Shown here: positions 49,990 through 58,462 of the stretch, in pieces | Numbering within the stretch: position 1 is the stretch's first letter | Layout of the letters: each line of letters opens with the position of its first letter | Assembly (NCBI RefSeq): GCF_030268225.1 | Contig: NZ_BSQG01000001.1 | Coordinates: forward strand, 671,299-735,298 | Source of the DNA: Nocardiopsis ansamitocini | GTDB lineage: Bacteria; Actinomycetota; Actinomycetes; Streptosporangiales; Streptosporangiaceae | Direction of reading: 5' to 3' | DNA: 64,000 nucleotides | Program-made: the position numbers and the translations under genes | The notes under the pieces: model-generated | The model's input: the letters and a program-made list of their open reading frames with translations, nothing else | Told to the model about the DNA's origin: nothing | Database searches by the model: none

Positions 49990-50823
49990 GTGTCCAACGA
50001 GGCCATCACCTGGGCCTTCAAGCAGGACATCGCCAACAGCTCCGCCAAGTTCGTCCTGGTCGTACTCGCCGACTTCGCCGACGAGTCCTGGGAGTGCTTC
50101 CCCGGCCAGAAGAAGATCGCCCGCATGACCGGCATGGGAGAGAGGTCGGTACGGCGCTCGCTCGAATGGTTGGAGGAACAAGGCTTCATCACTCGCTGTC
50201 ACCGATATGGGAGCAGTGGCAAGCGAACCTCGGACCGCTACCGGCTCCTTCAGAGGCCGGACTCGACTACCGGCCAAAATGACCGGTTGCTGGAACCCCT
50301 GGTCAGCACCACCGGCCAAATTGACCACCGGTCAGATTGGCCGCAAGTACTACCGGCCAAATTGGCCGCCGGTCAAAATGACCACAGGCTGCCACCTGCG
50401 GTTTTCACTACCGGCCAAATTGACCACCGGTCAGATTTGCAGTCACTACCGGCCAATCTGGCCGGACATGAACCCTTAGTAGAACCCCCAGTCATCTCTA
50501 TTGAGAAAGCACGCGCGGCCAAGCACGGCGACGACACCCCGATCCCACCGGACTTCGCCGTCACACAGCGCATGCGCGACTGGGCCACCGACAACGCCCC
50601 CGGTGTCGACGTCGACTTCGAGACCGAACAGTTCGTCGACTACTGGGCCTCACGCGGCACCCCCCGCCGCGACTGGACCGCCGCCTGGCGCCAATGGATG
50701 CGCAACCAGACCAAGTGGACCTCCCAACGCACCCACAACCAGCCCCAGCGCGCCAACCGCTACCAGCCTTGGCGCAACACCGACCCCGCCCGCCACTACG
50801 CCGACCCCGACCCCTGGGCCTAG
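49990..50823 (+). CDS. Replication initiator-like protein with N-terminal HTH
   Basis: 277 residues from GTG 49990. The N-terminus (ITWAFKQDIANSSAKFVLVV, then FPGQKKIARMTGMGERSVRR) is a winged helix of the HTH_36/replisome-organiser type. The middle (about residues 93-160) is a repetitive linker rich in TTGQ/IDHRSD encoded by DNA iterons. The C-terminal domain resembles DnaT/DnaD-like ends (RMRDWATDNAPGVDVDFETE, ASRGTPRRDWTAAWRQWM). Paired with the DnaC-like gene behind it, it probably starts replication of the excised element. Confidence 0.75.
   Translation: MSNEAITWAFKQDIANSSAKFVLVVLADFADESWECFPGQKKIARMTGMGERSVRRSLEWLEEQGFITRCHRYGSSGKRTSDRYRLLQRPDSTTGQNDRLLEPLVSTTGQIDHRSDWPQVLPAKLAAGQNDHRLPPAVFTTGQIDHRSDLQSLPANLAGHEPLVEPPVISIEKARAAKHGDDTPIPPDFAVTQRMRDWATDNAPGVDVDFETEQFVDYWASRGTPRRDWTAAWRQWMRNQTKWTSQRTHNQPQRANRYQPWRNTDPARHYADPDPWA
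50269..50463 (+). repeat. Iteron-like repeats inside the replication gene, candidate origin
   Basis: ACCGGCCAAATTGACC or a close variant occurs at 50269, 50311, 50352, 50410 and 50448, with inverse partners such as CCGGTCAAAATGACC (50369) and CCACCGGTCAGATT (50326, 50425) between them. Spacings are 42, 41, 58 and 38 bp. The stretch is AT-richer than its surroundings. Direct repeats with inverse partners inside a rep gene are a known origin design in some plasmids and phages. Confidence 0.65.
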
Positions 50824-50836
50824 AAGGGAACCACCC

Positions 50837-51553
50837 GTGACACCCATGAGCGCCGACACCGCGCTAGCCCGCATCACCACCGCCCTGCACCGCCGCGGCC
50901 TCACCCTCGACACCCCACCCGCCGCGCCCCTGCCGCGCGGCTCCTACGCCCACCGCGGCGGCCCCGGCGAACCCGGCGACCCCGCCTGGCACCACCAACA
51001 ACGCGTAGAGGTCGCCCTGGAACGCTGGCAGCGCCTAACCCCGCCCCGCTACACCCACGCCCGCACCACCCACCCCGGGGTGAGCGCGTGGGCCGACAGC
51101 GTGGCCGCCGACCAGCGCACCGCGCCCTCACTGCTGCTGTGGGGCCCCACCGGAACCGGCAAGACCCACCACGCCTTCGCCGCCACCCACCGCATCGCCC
51201 AGGCCGGCCCGCCGCGCTTCGCCCTGACCTTCACCACCCACCCCGACCTGTACTCGGCACTGCGCCCGGGCGGCCACGACGACGGCGAACGCGAACGCAC
51301 CATGCGGCGGCTGCTGGCCACTCCCCTGCTCGTCCTGGACGACCTGGGAACCGCCCGCGAATCCGAGTGGACCGGCGAAATCCTGTACCGCGTCATCAAC
51401 CACCGCTACAACCAGCAGCTCCCCACCCTGATCACCACCAACCACGCCCCCGCGGCGCTGCCCGGCGTGCTGGGAGACCGCATCGCCTCACGCCTCATCC
51501 AGATGACCACCCGCATCGAGATCACCGGCCCCGACCGCCGGCTCACCCGGTGA
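50837..51553 (+). CDS. DnaC/IstB-like AAA+ helicase loader
   Basis: 238 residues from GTG 50837. Walker A is LLWGPTGTGKTHHAFA (about residues 98-113), Walker B LLVLDDLGTARE, sensor I LITTNHAP, and the box VII-like end RIASRLIQMTTRIEI. It should load the host helicase DnaB at the element's origin together with the preceding HTH protein. It starts 13 bp after that gene. Confidence 0.85.
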   Translation: MTPMSADTALARITTALHRRGLTLDTPPAAPLPRGSYAHRGGPGEPGDPAWHHQQRVEVALERWQRLTPPRYTHARTTHPGVSAWADSVAADQRTAPSLLLWGPTGTGKTHHAFAATHRIAQAGPPRFALTFTTHPDLYSALRPGGHDDGERERTMRRLLATPLLVLDDLGTARESEWTGEILYRVINHRYNQQLPTLITTNHAPAALPGVLGDRIASRLIQMTTRIEITGPDRRLTR

Positions 51554-51660
51554 GCCCCACCCGCACGACCCCGGACACGACAAAGCGGCCCCGGCCTGTA
51601 CCGCCAAGCACCGCCGGGACCGCACCCCAAAACCCTCGAGAAGGAAGAGGCACAACCATC

Positions 51661-51855
51661 ATGACCGACCGGTGCAAACCACGCCTGGCTCTGGCCAAGG
51701 TTCGGGTGACCGGGCCGCCCGAGGTCGTCGACCAGGTGGTCGACGCCATCACCGACGCCCTGCCTTCCGCTGCCCCGTCGCGGCCCTACCCCAGTCGCCA
51801 CGACTCCGGCCACGTCCGCGTCTACCTGGAGGTCACCCCGAATGAGCACCCCTAA
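51661..51855 (+). CDS. AICE small hypothetical protein
   Basis: 64 residues from ATG 51661 behind GAAGGAAGAGG. RLALAKVRVTGPPEVVDQVV and HVRVYLEVTP suggest a small alpha/beta fold. It overlaps the start of the excisionase gene by 14 bp. The function is unknown. Confidence 0.6.
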   Translation: MTDRCKPRLALAKVRVTGPPEVVDQVVDAITDALPSAAPSRPYPSRHDSGHVRVYLEVTPNEHP

Positions 51856-52057
51856 GACCCTGGTCCCGGCCCCGCGCTATCGGAACTGGCTGACCGTCGA
51901 GGAGTTCTGCGAGGACATCGGGATCGCCCGGTCGACGTTCAACGACTGGCGGGCCAAGGGGCGTGGCCCGAAGTGCGCGAAGCTGCCCAGCGGCAAGCTG
52001 CGTATCCGACGCAGCGAGGCCGAGAAGTACATGGCCGCGCTGGAGGACGCCTCCTGA
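51842..52057 (+). CDS. xis: Excisionase (Xis), MerR-type HTH
   Basis: 71 residues. NWLTVEEFCEDIGIARSTFN, followed by DWRAKGRGPKCAKLPSGKLR and IRRSEAEKYM, is the classic HTH_17 excisionase. It bends attL and attR so that integrase excises the element. Its TGA overlaps the integrase ATG (TGATG). Confidence 0.9.
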   Translation: MSTPKTLVPAPRYRNWLTVEEFCEDIGIARSTFNDWRAKGRGPKCAKLPSGKLRIRRSEAEKYMAALEDAS

Positions 52058-53502
52058 TGGACGACACCACATACGACGTGCGGATCTGGAAGAAGATCGA
52101 GGTCTACAGGGGCAAGAGGAAGACCACGCACACCGTGCGGTGGCGGGTGGGGAGCCAGGAGTTCCGCGAGCCGCACAGCACGGCCGCGATGGCCGACTCC
52201 TTCCGGTCGAGTCTGGTGGCGGCCACCAACCGTGGTGAGGCGTTCGGCGTCACCACGGGACGGCCTGCCTCCTGGGCCCGGGCGGAGGAGGAGGCCGTGT
52301 CCTGGTTCTCCTTCGTCCGCGGCTACATCGACGCCCATTGGAGCGGGGTCTCGGCCGGGCACCGGCTGGACAGGGCGAAGTACCTGGCCAAGGCGTCCAT
52401 GGCGATGCTGGACGAGAGGGCTCCGGGCAGGCCCGGAGACCAGGTCCTACGGGCCGCGCTGCGCAACTGGTGGCTCAACAAGACGCACCGGGAGCGGGAG
52501 AGCCCCGCTGAGGTCGAGGCGGCCCTGGAGTGGTTGGAGCGCCACACCCTGCCGGTGAAGCGTCTGGAAGACCCCGTGGTCGCCCGCCGGGTGCTGACGC
52601 TGGCCACCAGCAAGTTCGATGAGAGCGGCGGCGGCAGCCTCGGGGCCAAGGCCGCCACCAAGTCCAAACGCATTCTGTCCCACTGCCTGGACTTCGCGGT
52701 GGAGCGCGGGCACCTGGCGGCGAACCCGGTGAGCTACCACCGCAACCCCGCCGGGGCCATCAAGTGGAAGCCGCCCAAGGTCAACAACCAGGTCGACAAG
52801 CGGTCGGTGCCCAACCCGCGGCAGGCCCGGAGGCTGTTGGACGCGGTGGGCGAGGAAGGGCGCAGCGGGCATCTGCTGCGCCCCTTCTTCGCCGTGATGT
52901 ACTTCGCCGCCCTGCGCCCCGAGGAGGCGGTGAACCTGCGCTGGCGGGACGTGACGCTCCCCGGATACGTGTGGGACGCCGGACGCGGCGAGTGGATCGT
53001 TCCCGGCTCGGAATGGGGTGAGATCAACGTCCGGGAGGTCGCACCGGACGTGGGGCGCCGGTGGACCGACAGCGGCCGGCAACGCGACACGAGGCCGCCG
53101 AAGGGGCGCGCGGAGGGCGAGAGCCGCCCTGTTCCGTGCGTCCCGTTGCTCAGCCGCATCCTGCGGGACCACCGGGCCGTTCCGGAGCAGGGGCCGGACG
53201 GGTTGGTGTTCTTCGGGGAGAAGGGGCGCCAGCTCGCGACGAGCACGTACTCGAAGGTGTGGCGCAGGGCCCGCGGGCGGGCCCTGGCGCCGCAGGAGTT
53301 CGAGAGTCCGCTGGCCCAGCGTCCCTACGACCTGCGCAGCGCCTGTGTGTCGGCCTGGTTGACCAACGGGACGCAGCCCCGTCAGGTGGCGGAGTGGGCC
53401 GGCCACGGGCTGGACGTCCTTCTCAGGATCTACGCCCGGATCCTGGACGGGAGCGAGGAGGAGTCGCGCCGGCGCATGGAGGGCGGTTTCGAGGGGTTCT
53501 GA
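52057..53502 (+). CDS. int: Tyrosine site-specific integrase
   Basis: 481 residues from ATG 52057. The N-terminal arm-binding and core-binding parts (about 1-250) precede the catalytic domain. It shows FAALRPEEAVNLRW (first Arg), YDLRSACVSAWLTNG (second Arg box, with Tyr in place of the usual His), AEWAGHGLDVLLRIYARIL (His and catalytic Tyr). It recombines attP with the tRNA(CAT) attB and ends 80 bp before the right att repeat, the usual xis-int-attP order. Confidence 0.93.
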   Translation: MDDTTYDVRIWKKIEVYRGKRKTTHTVRWRVGSQEFREPHSTAAMADSFRSSLVAATNRGEAFGVTTGRPASWARAEEEAVSWFSFVRGYIDAHWSGVSAGHRLDRAKYLAKASMAMLDERAPGRPGDQVLRAALRNWWLNKTHRERESPAEVEAALEWLERHTLPVKRLEDPVVARRVLTLATSKFDESGGGSLGAKAATKSKRILSHCLDFAVERGHLAANPVSYHRNPAGAIKWKPPKVNNQVDKRSVPNPRQARRLLDAVGEEGRSGHLLRPFFAVMYFAALRPEEAVNLRWRDVTLPGYVWDAGRGEWIVPGSEWGEINVREVAPDVGRRWTDSGRQRDTRPPKGRAEGESRPVPCVPLLSRILRDHRAVPEQGPDGLVFFGEKGRQLATSTYSKVWRRARGRALAPQEFESPLAQRPYDLRSACVSAWLTNGTQPRQVAEWAGHGLDVLLRIYARILDGSEEESRRRMEGGFEGF

Positions 53503-53508
53503 GCCCGG

Positions 53509-53530
53509 GGAACTTCACCGTGTATTCCCC
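53509..53530. repeat. Right arm-type repeat (putative integrase arm site)
   Basis: GGAACTTCACCGTGTATTCC and two more C bases; 20 of 22 positions match 23930-23951. It starts 6 bp after the int stop and ends 52 bp before the right att repeat. Confidence 0.55.
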
Positions 53531-53582
53531 GCAGGCGGCCGGACGAAGTCGTAGCCGTCCGTACGCGGCCGGATGACGAAGA

Positions 53583-53684
53583 AAGCGCCGCTGGCCTGTA
53601 CTCGCAGGTCGGCGGCGCTTTTCCCATGTGTACGGCGAGTAGGCCGGGCGGGGCTCGAACCCGCGACCCAGGGATTATGAGTCC
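53583..53684. repeat. attR: 102-bp direct repeat overlapping the tRNA gene
   Basis: Identical to 23762-23863. It spans a hairpin terminator (53584-53622) and the tRNA(CAT) gene from the 3' end to five bases past the anticodon. The element thus restores a complete tRNA on this side. Confidence 0.85.
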
Positions 53685-53713
53685 CCTGCTCTGACCAGCT
53701 GAGCTACCGGCCC
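53640..53713 (-). tRNA. tRNA with CAT anticodon (Met elongator or Ile2)
   Basis: 74 nt on the minus strand. The arms fold well: acceptor GGGCCGG/CCGGCCT (a G-U first pair), D arm GCTC/GAGC, anticodon stem GGGGA/TCCCT with loop CTCATAA, and T arm GCGGG/CCCGC with TTCGAGC. No CCA is encoded. The CAT anticodon fits elongator Met or, if the C is lysidinylated, Ile2; I cannot decide between them. Confidence 0.9.
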
Positions 53714-54055
53714 CACACCCTGGAACCTCGAAGACGCTCCATACTTTCGAACCAGTCACAGGTCGACGGGGTGCCCGCGATTCTAGCAGTACCGGTCTTC
53801 TCGGCCACGGGCGCGATTGTCGGTCCGGCATGGGAAACCCGACCCGCAGCGCCGGCAAGGGGTTTCTCGAGGTCACCGTAACGACCGGACCGTCTCACGG
53901 GTGATCTGCGGGGACAGGGCTCATTTTTTCTCGATCGCGCAGTAGCCCGGAGGCCGGATTCGGCCACCTCTGGCCCGGGCGGTCCCGGCGCCGCGGTGAC
54001 ACACCGTGTCACCGAACAGCGGCGGGGAGTAGGGGCGGGAGTAACGTGCGAAGAC
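53714..54055. other. Intergenic region right of the tRNA
   Basis: About 340 bp between the tRNA (minus) and the glycolate oxidase gene (plus). It should hold both promoters. No gene or repeat stands out. Confidence 0.5.
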
Positions 54056-55441
54056 ATGACGACTCACGTCCACTCGACACTGCTGGACCGGCTGCGCGCC
54101 GGCCTCCCCGACACCGTCTTGAGCAGCGATCCCGACGTTCTCGCCGGCCATCGCGAGGATGCGGCACCGCTGAGCCCCGTGGGTGTGCCCGCGGCGCTGG
54201 TGCGCGCGGGTGAACTGGGGCACGTGCGGCACGTGCTGGGAGTCGCCCAGGAACTGGGGGTCCCGGTGGTGCCCCAGGGGGCGCGTACCGGCCTGTCGGG
54301 CGGGGCCAACGCGGTCGACGGCTGCGTGCTGTTGAGCACCGAGCGGATGAACACGATCGAACGCATCGATCCGGTCGAGCAGATCGCCGTGGTGCGCCCC
54401 GGGGTGCGCAACGCCGACCTCTCACGGGCGGTACGGGCCGAGGGTCTGTACTATCCGCCCGACCCCGGCTCCTGGGAGACGTCGACGATCGGCGGCAACG
54501 TCGCCACGAACGCCGGCGGGATGTGCTGCGTCAAGTACGGGGTCACGGCCGACTTCGTGCGAGGTCTGGAGGCGGTCCTGCCGGGCGGGGAGGTGGTGCG
54601 TACCGGTCGCAGTACCGCCAAGGGCGTGGCCGGGTACGACCTCACCCGGTTGCTGTGCGGTTCCGAGGGCACGTTGGCCGTCATCACCGAGGTCACCCTG
54701 GCGTTGGTCCCGGAGCCGGAGACTGCGCTGACCGCGGTGGCCACGTTCGGTTCGGTGCAGGATGCGGCGCGCGCGGTCGCGGGGGTCATGGCGGCGGGTC
54801 ACCGTCCCTCGCTCCTGGAGCTGCTCGACGCGCCGACGATCCGCGCGGTCAACGCCCATCGCCCGATGGGACTGCCCGAGGAGGCTGCGGCGATGCTTCT
54901 GGTCCAGTCCGATCGCGGACCGTTGGCGTCCGGGGACATCGCCGCCTACGCGAAGGTGTTCGGCGGCCATGGCGCCCAGGAGGTGGCGACCGCTGACGAC
55001 GCGGCGGAGTCGGACATGCTCTTGGAGGCCCGTCGCCTGCTGCTGCCGGCCCTGGGGGACCTGGGGTCGGTATTGGTGGACGACGTGTGTGTGCCGCGGG
55101 GGCGAATGGCGGAGCTGGTCGAGGGGGTGGCCGCGCTGGGCGCGACGAGCGGCCTGGTGACGGCGTGTTCGGGTCATGCCGGTGACGGCAACATGCACCC
55201 GTGCGTCATCTTCGACGCGGCCGACCCCGGCCAGGTGGAGCGGGCGCGGGAGGTGTTCGCCGCCATCATGGACCTGGGCCTGGCCCTGGGCGGGACCATC
55301 ACCGGTGAGCACGGTGTGGGCCTGCTCAAACGCCCGTGGTTGGCGACCGAGCTCGGTCCGGTGGCGATGCGGCTGCACCGCGAGGTCAAGCGGGTGTTCG
55401 ACCCCAAGGGCATCCTCAATCCGGGCAAGGTGCTCGGTTGA
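54056..55441 (+). CDS. FAD-linked oxidase, GlcD/lactate dehydrogenase-like
   Basis: 461 residues from ATG 54056. The PCMH-type FAD-binding domain shows VVPQGARTGLSGGANA and GYDLTRLLCGSEGTLAVITE. The C-terminal cap has GHAGDGNMHP and GEHGVGLLKRPWL, then VFDPKGILNPGKVL. It belongs to the GlcD/D-lactate dehydrogenase family, which oxidises 2-hydroxy acids such as glycolate or D-lactate. No GlcE or GlcF subunit is next to it. Confidence 0.92.
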   Translation: MTTHVHSTLLDRLRAGLPDTVLSSDPDVLAGHREDAAPLSPVGVPAALVRAGELGHVRHVLGVAQELGVPVVPQGARTGLSGGANAVDGCVLLSTERMNTIERIDPVEQIAVVRPGVRNADLSRAVRAEGLYYPPDPGSWETSTIGGNVATNAGGMCCVKYGVTADFVRGLEAVLPGGEVVRTGRSTAKGVAGYDLTRLLCGSEGTLAVITEVTLALVPEPETALTAVATFGSVQDAARAVAGVMAAGHRPSLLELLDAPTIRAVNAHRPMGLPEEAAAMLLVQSDRGPLASGDIAAYAKVFGGHGAQEVATADDAAESDMLLEARRLLLPALGDLGSVLVDDVCVPRGRMAELVEGVAALGATSGLVTACSGHAGDGNMHPCVIFDAADPGQVERAREVFAAIMDLGLALGGTITGEHGVGLLKRPWLATELGPVAMRLHREVKRVFDPKGILNPGKVLG

Positions 55442-55499
55442 GGGGTGCGCGGCGGCGCGGTCGGGACGGGGGACGTCGGGGAGCGGGCACTATGGAGGG

Positions 55500-58007
55500 G
55501 TGAGCCTCATCGATCTTCTCCCCAGCGGCGGCGCCGAACCCGACTCCCTTTTCGACGCGTTCGAGACATGGGCCTCGGAGCGGGGGCTCACGCTGTACCC
55601 GCACCAGGAAGAGGCCCTGATCGAGGTGGTGTCGGGGTCCAACGTCATCCTGAGCACGCCCACGGGCTCCGGTAAGAGTCTGGTTGCCGCTGGGGCGTTG
55701 TTCGCGGCGCTCGCGCGGGACGAGTGCGCTTTCTACACCGCGCCGATCAAGGCGTTGGTGTCGGAGAAGTTCTTCGAGCTGTGCGCGATCTTCGGTACCG
55801 ACAACGTCGGCATGATGACCGGTGACGCCAGTGTCAACGCCGATGCGCCGATCGTGTGCTGCACCGCGGAGGTGCTGGCCAACATTGCGTTGCGCGACGG
55901 TTCGTCGGCCGACATCGGCACCGTCGTGATGGACGAGTTCCATTTCTATGCCGAACCGGACCGGGGCTGGGCCTGGCAGATCCCGTTGCTGGAGCTGTCG
56001 CAGGCGCAGTTCGTGCTGATGTCGGCGACGTTGGGCGACGTGACCCGGTTCGAGGAGGACCTGGTGCGGCGCACCGGTCGGACCACGAGCGTGGTGTCGT
56101 CGGCGGTTCGCCCGGTCCCCTTGTACTACTCCTACAAGACCACGCCTTTGCACGAGACGTTGGAGGAGTTGCTCACCACGCGTGAGGCGCCCATCTACAT
56201 CGTGCACTTCACCCAGGCCGCGGCGGTGGAGCGGGCGCAGTCGCTGATGAGCATCAACATGTGCAGCAAGGCGGAGAAGGAGGCGATCGCGGCCGAGATC
56301 GGGGCGTTCCGCTTCACGACCAAGTTCGGCCGCAACCTCTCCCGTTACGTGCGGCACGGGATCGGTGTGCACCACGCCGGCATGTTGCCCAAGTACCGCC
56401 GGTTGGTGGAGCGTCTGGCCCAGTCGGGGCTGTTGAAGGTCATCTGTGGTACCGACACGTTGGGGGTGGGGGTCAACGTGCCGATTCGTACGGTGCTGTT
56501 CACCGCACTGTCCAAGTACGACGGTTCGCGGGTGCGCCGGTTGCGGGCCCGGGAGTTCCACCAGATCGCCGGGCGGGCCGGGCGGGCCGGGTTCGACACG
56601 GTGGGCAATGTGGTGGCACAGGCTCCCGAGCACGTGGTGGAGAACGAGAAGGCCCTGGCCAAGGCGGGTGACGATGTCAAGAAGCGCCGCAAGGTGGTGC
56701 GCAAGAAGGCCCCTGAAGGATTCGTGAGTTGGGACGAGGCCACCTTCGAGAAGCTGATCGGGGCCGATCCGGAGCCGCTGGTGTCGCGGTTCAGGGTCAG
56801 CAACGCGATGTTGCTCAGCATTATCGCGCGGCCCGGTGACTGCTTCGCGGCGATGAAGCACTTGCTCACCGACAACCATGACGAGCGCCGCAACCAGCGC
56901 CGCCATATCCGCGAGGCGATCGCGATCTACCGTTCGTTGCTGGACGGGGGGATCGTGGAGCAACTGCCCGAACCCGATGCGCAGGGGCGCACGGCGCGGC
57001 TGACCGTGGACCTCCAGCCCGACTTCGCACTCAATCAGCCGTTGTCCACGTTCGCTCTGGCGGCGTTCGATCTGTTGGACAAGTCCGCGCCGACCTATCC
57101 GCTCGACGTGCTCACGGTGGTGGAGTCCACTCTCGACGATCCGCGCCAGATCCTCGCCGCCCAGCTCAACAAGGCGCGTGGCGAAGCGGTCCAGCAGATG
57201 AAGGCCGATGGGATCGAGTACGACGAGCGGATGGAGCGGTTGGAGGAGATCTCCTACCCCAAGCCGATGCAGGAACTGCTCGATCATGCCTATGACGTCT
57301 ATCGACGGGGTCACCCGTGGGTGGGCGACCACCCGTTGCAGTTGAAGTCGGTGGCGCGCGACATGTTCGAGCGCGCGATGACCTTCACCGACTATGTCGG
57401 CTATTACGAGTTGGCGCGTTCTGAGGGGCTGGTGCTGCGTTATCTGGCCAGTGCCTACAAGGCGTTGAACCAGACGGTTCCCGAGGACGCAAAGACCGAG
57501 GAGCTGCTCGATCTGATCGAGTGGCTGGGCGAGTTGGTGCGGCAGGTGGACTCCAGCCTGTTGGACGAGTGGGAGCAGTTGACCAATCCGGTCGACGAGC
57601 CGGGGGCGGCCCCGGTGGAGGCCAAGCCCAGGCCGGTCACGGGCAACGCGCGGGCTTTCCGGGTTCTGGTGCGCAACGAGCTGTTTCGTCGGGTGGAGCT
57701 CGCGGCGTTGCGCCGGTACTGGGAGCTGGGGGCTTTGGATGCCGAGGACGGCTGGAACACCGAGGCGTGGGAGGAAGCCATGGCGGAGTACTACGCCGAC
57801 CACGACTCGCTGGGCACCGGTCCGGACGCGCGCGGCCCGCAGCTGCTGTTGATCGAGGAGAAGCCGGGCCTGTGGGAGGTCCGTCAGGTCTTCGACGATC
57901 CGGCCGGGGATCACGACTGGGGGATCACCGCGGAGGTGGATCTGGCGGCCTCCGACGAGGAGGGGCGCGCGGTCGTGCACGTGGTCGAGGTGGACCGGCT
58001 CGGCTAG
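55500..58007 (+). CDS. DEAD/DEAH-box helicase with DUF3516
   Basis: 835 residues from GTG 55500. The Shine-Dalgarno GGAGG is only one base from it, so the start may be slightly different. The SF2 helicase has STPTGSGKSLVAAG (Walker A), FYTAPIKALVSEK (Ia), VVMDEFHFY (DEFH box), LMSATLGD (III), GTDTLGVGVNVP (V) and QIAGRAGRAG (VI). The C-terminal half is the DUF3516 domain seen in actinobacterial Ski2/Lhr-like helicases. A role in RNA or DNA unwinding is inferred. The stop overlaps the convergent deaminase stop (CTAG). Confidence 0.9.
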   Translation: MSLIDLLPSGGAEPDSLFDAFETWASERGLTLYPHQEEALIEVVSGSNVILSTPTGSGKSLVAAGALFAALARDECAFYTAPIKALVSEKFFELCAIFGTDNVGMMTGDASVNADAPIVCCTAEVLANIALRDGSSADIGTVVMDEFHFYAEPDRGWAWQIPLLELSQAQFVLMSATLGDVTRFEEDLVRRTGRTTSVVSSAVRPVPLYYSYKTTPLHETLEELLTTREAPIYIVHFTQAAAVERAQSLMSINMCSKAEKEAIAAEIGAFRFTTKFGRNLSRYVRHGIGVHHAGMLPKYRRLVERLAQSGLLKVICGTDTLGVGVNVPIRTVLFTALSKYDGSRVRRLRAREFHQIAGRAGRAGFDTVGNVVAQAPEHVVENEKALAKAGDDVKKRRKVVRKKAPEGFVSWDEATFEKLIGADPEPLVSRFRVSNAMLLSIIARPGDCFAAMKHLLTDNHDERRNQRRHIREAIAIYRSLLDGGIVEQLPEPDAQGRTARLTVDLQPDFALNQPLSTFALAAFDLLDKSAPTYPLDVLTVVESTLDDPRQILAAQLNKARGEAVQQMKADGIEYDERMERLEEISYPKPMQELLDHAYDVYRRGHPWVGDHPLQLKSVARDMFERAMTFTDYVGYYELARSEGLVLRYLASAYKALNQTVPEDAKTEELLDLIEWLGELVRQVDSSLLDEWEQLTNPVDEPGAAPVEAKPRPVTGNARAFRVLVRNELFRRVELAALRRYWELGALDAEDGWNTEAWEEAMAEYYADHDSLGTGPDARGPQLLLIEEKPGLWEVRQVFDDPAGDHDWGITAEVDLAASDEEGRAVVHVVEVDRLG

Positions 58008-58462
58008 GGGCCGAGGAGGTGGGCGTTGACCTCGCGCACGAGTGGAGCGAGGTCGGGGGCCTCGACGACCGTGCGGCCTGCGGCACGGAGGAGTTCGGCG
58101 CCCTCGCAGTCCACGAACAGCGCGGGTTCGCGCCAGGCGAAGACGATCCTGGTCACGGGGGTGGCCAGGATGAGCTGAGCGCACGGGACCGGACGCGAGG
58201 CGCGGGTGCTACAGGGTTCCAGGGAGCTGTAGAGGGTGGCGCCGGCGAGCCGGGGATCGCGGGCCGCCAATGAGCGCAGGGCTGCCTCTTCGGCGTGCTC
58301 GTGGGGGTCGTCGCGCCGGGAGTAGCCGTCGGCGATGACCTTGTCCCGGGCGTCCACGATGAGGGCGCCGACGGAGAAGGCCGTCGCGGACGGTGGGCAG
58401 GAGCGGGACAGTTCGATGGCGGCGTGCAGGTGGCGCAGGTCGTTTTCGGTGGGGCCGCTCAT
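58004..58462 (-). CDS. RibD-type deaminase domain protein
   Basis: 152 residues. The zinc site of cytidine deaminase-like proteins is present: HAEEAALRS (His and catalytic Glu) and EPCSTRASRPVPCAQ (two Cys). It corresponds to the N-terminal half of bifunctional RibD, which deaminates the pyrimidine intermediate of riboflavin synthesis. It overlaps the upstream reductase gene by 4 bp, together forming a split RibD. Confidence 0.85.
   Translation of the reverse strand: MSGPTENDLRHLHAAIELSRSCPPSATAFSVGALIVDARDKVIADGYSRRDDPHEHAEEAALRSLAARDPRLAGATLYSSLEPCSTRASRPVPCAQLILATPVTRIVFAWREPALFVDCEGAELLRAAGRTVVEAPDLAPLVREVNAHLLGP

Larger units (their letters stand above)
23762..53684 (+). mobile_element. 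Integrated AICE carrying CRISPR-Cas and purC (about 29.9 kb)
   Basis: The limits are a perfect 102-bp direct repeat at 23762-23863 and 53583-53684 that overlaps the 3' half of a tRNA(CAT) gene. A tyrosine integrase and an excisionase lie directly inside the right end. Two 22-bp arm-type repeats (23930-23951, 53509-53530) lie just inside both ends in the same orientation. Genes for a TraB/FtsK translocase, Spd-like membrane proteins, a replication protein and a DnaC-like loader define an actinomycete integrative and conjugative element. Inside the same limits are two CRISPR arrays, eight cas genes, gntR and purC. That these travel as one unit is inferred from the limits. Confidence 0.75.

Noticed and set aside
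55416-58184. 922-codon open frame antisense to the DUF3516 helicase
   Set aside because: Arg/His/Leu-rich low-complexity sequence, no family motifs, fully overlapping a well-supported helicase.
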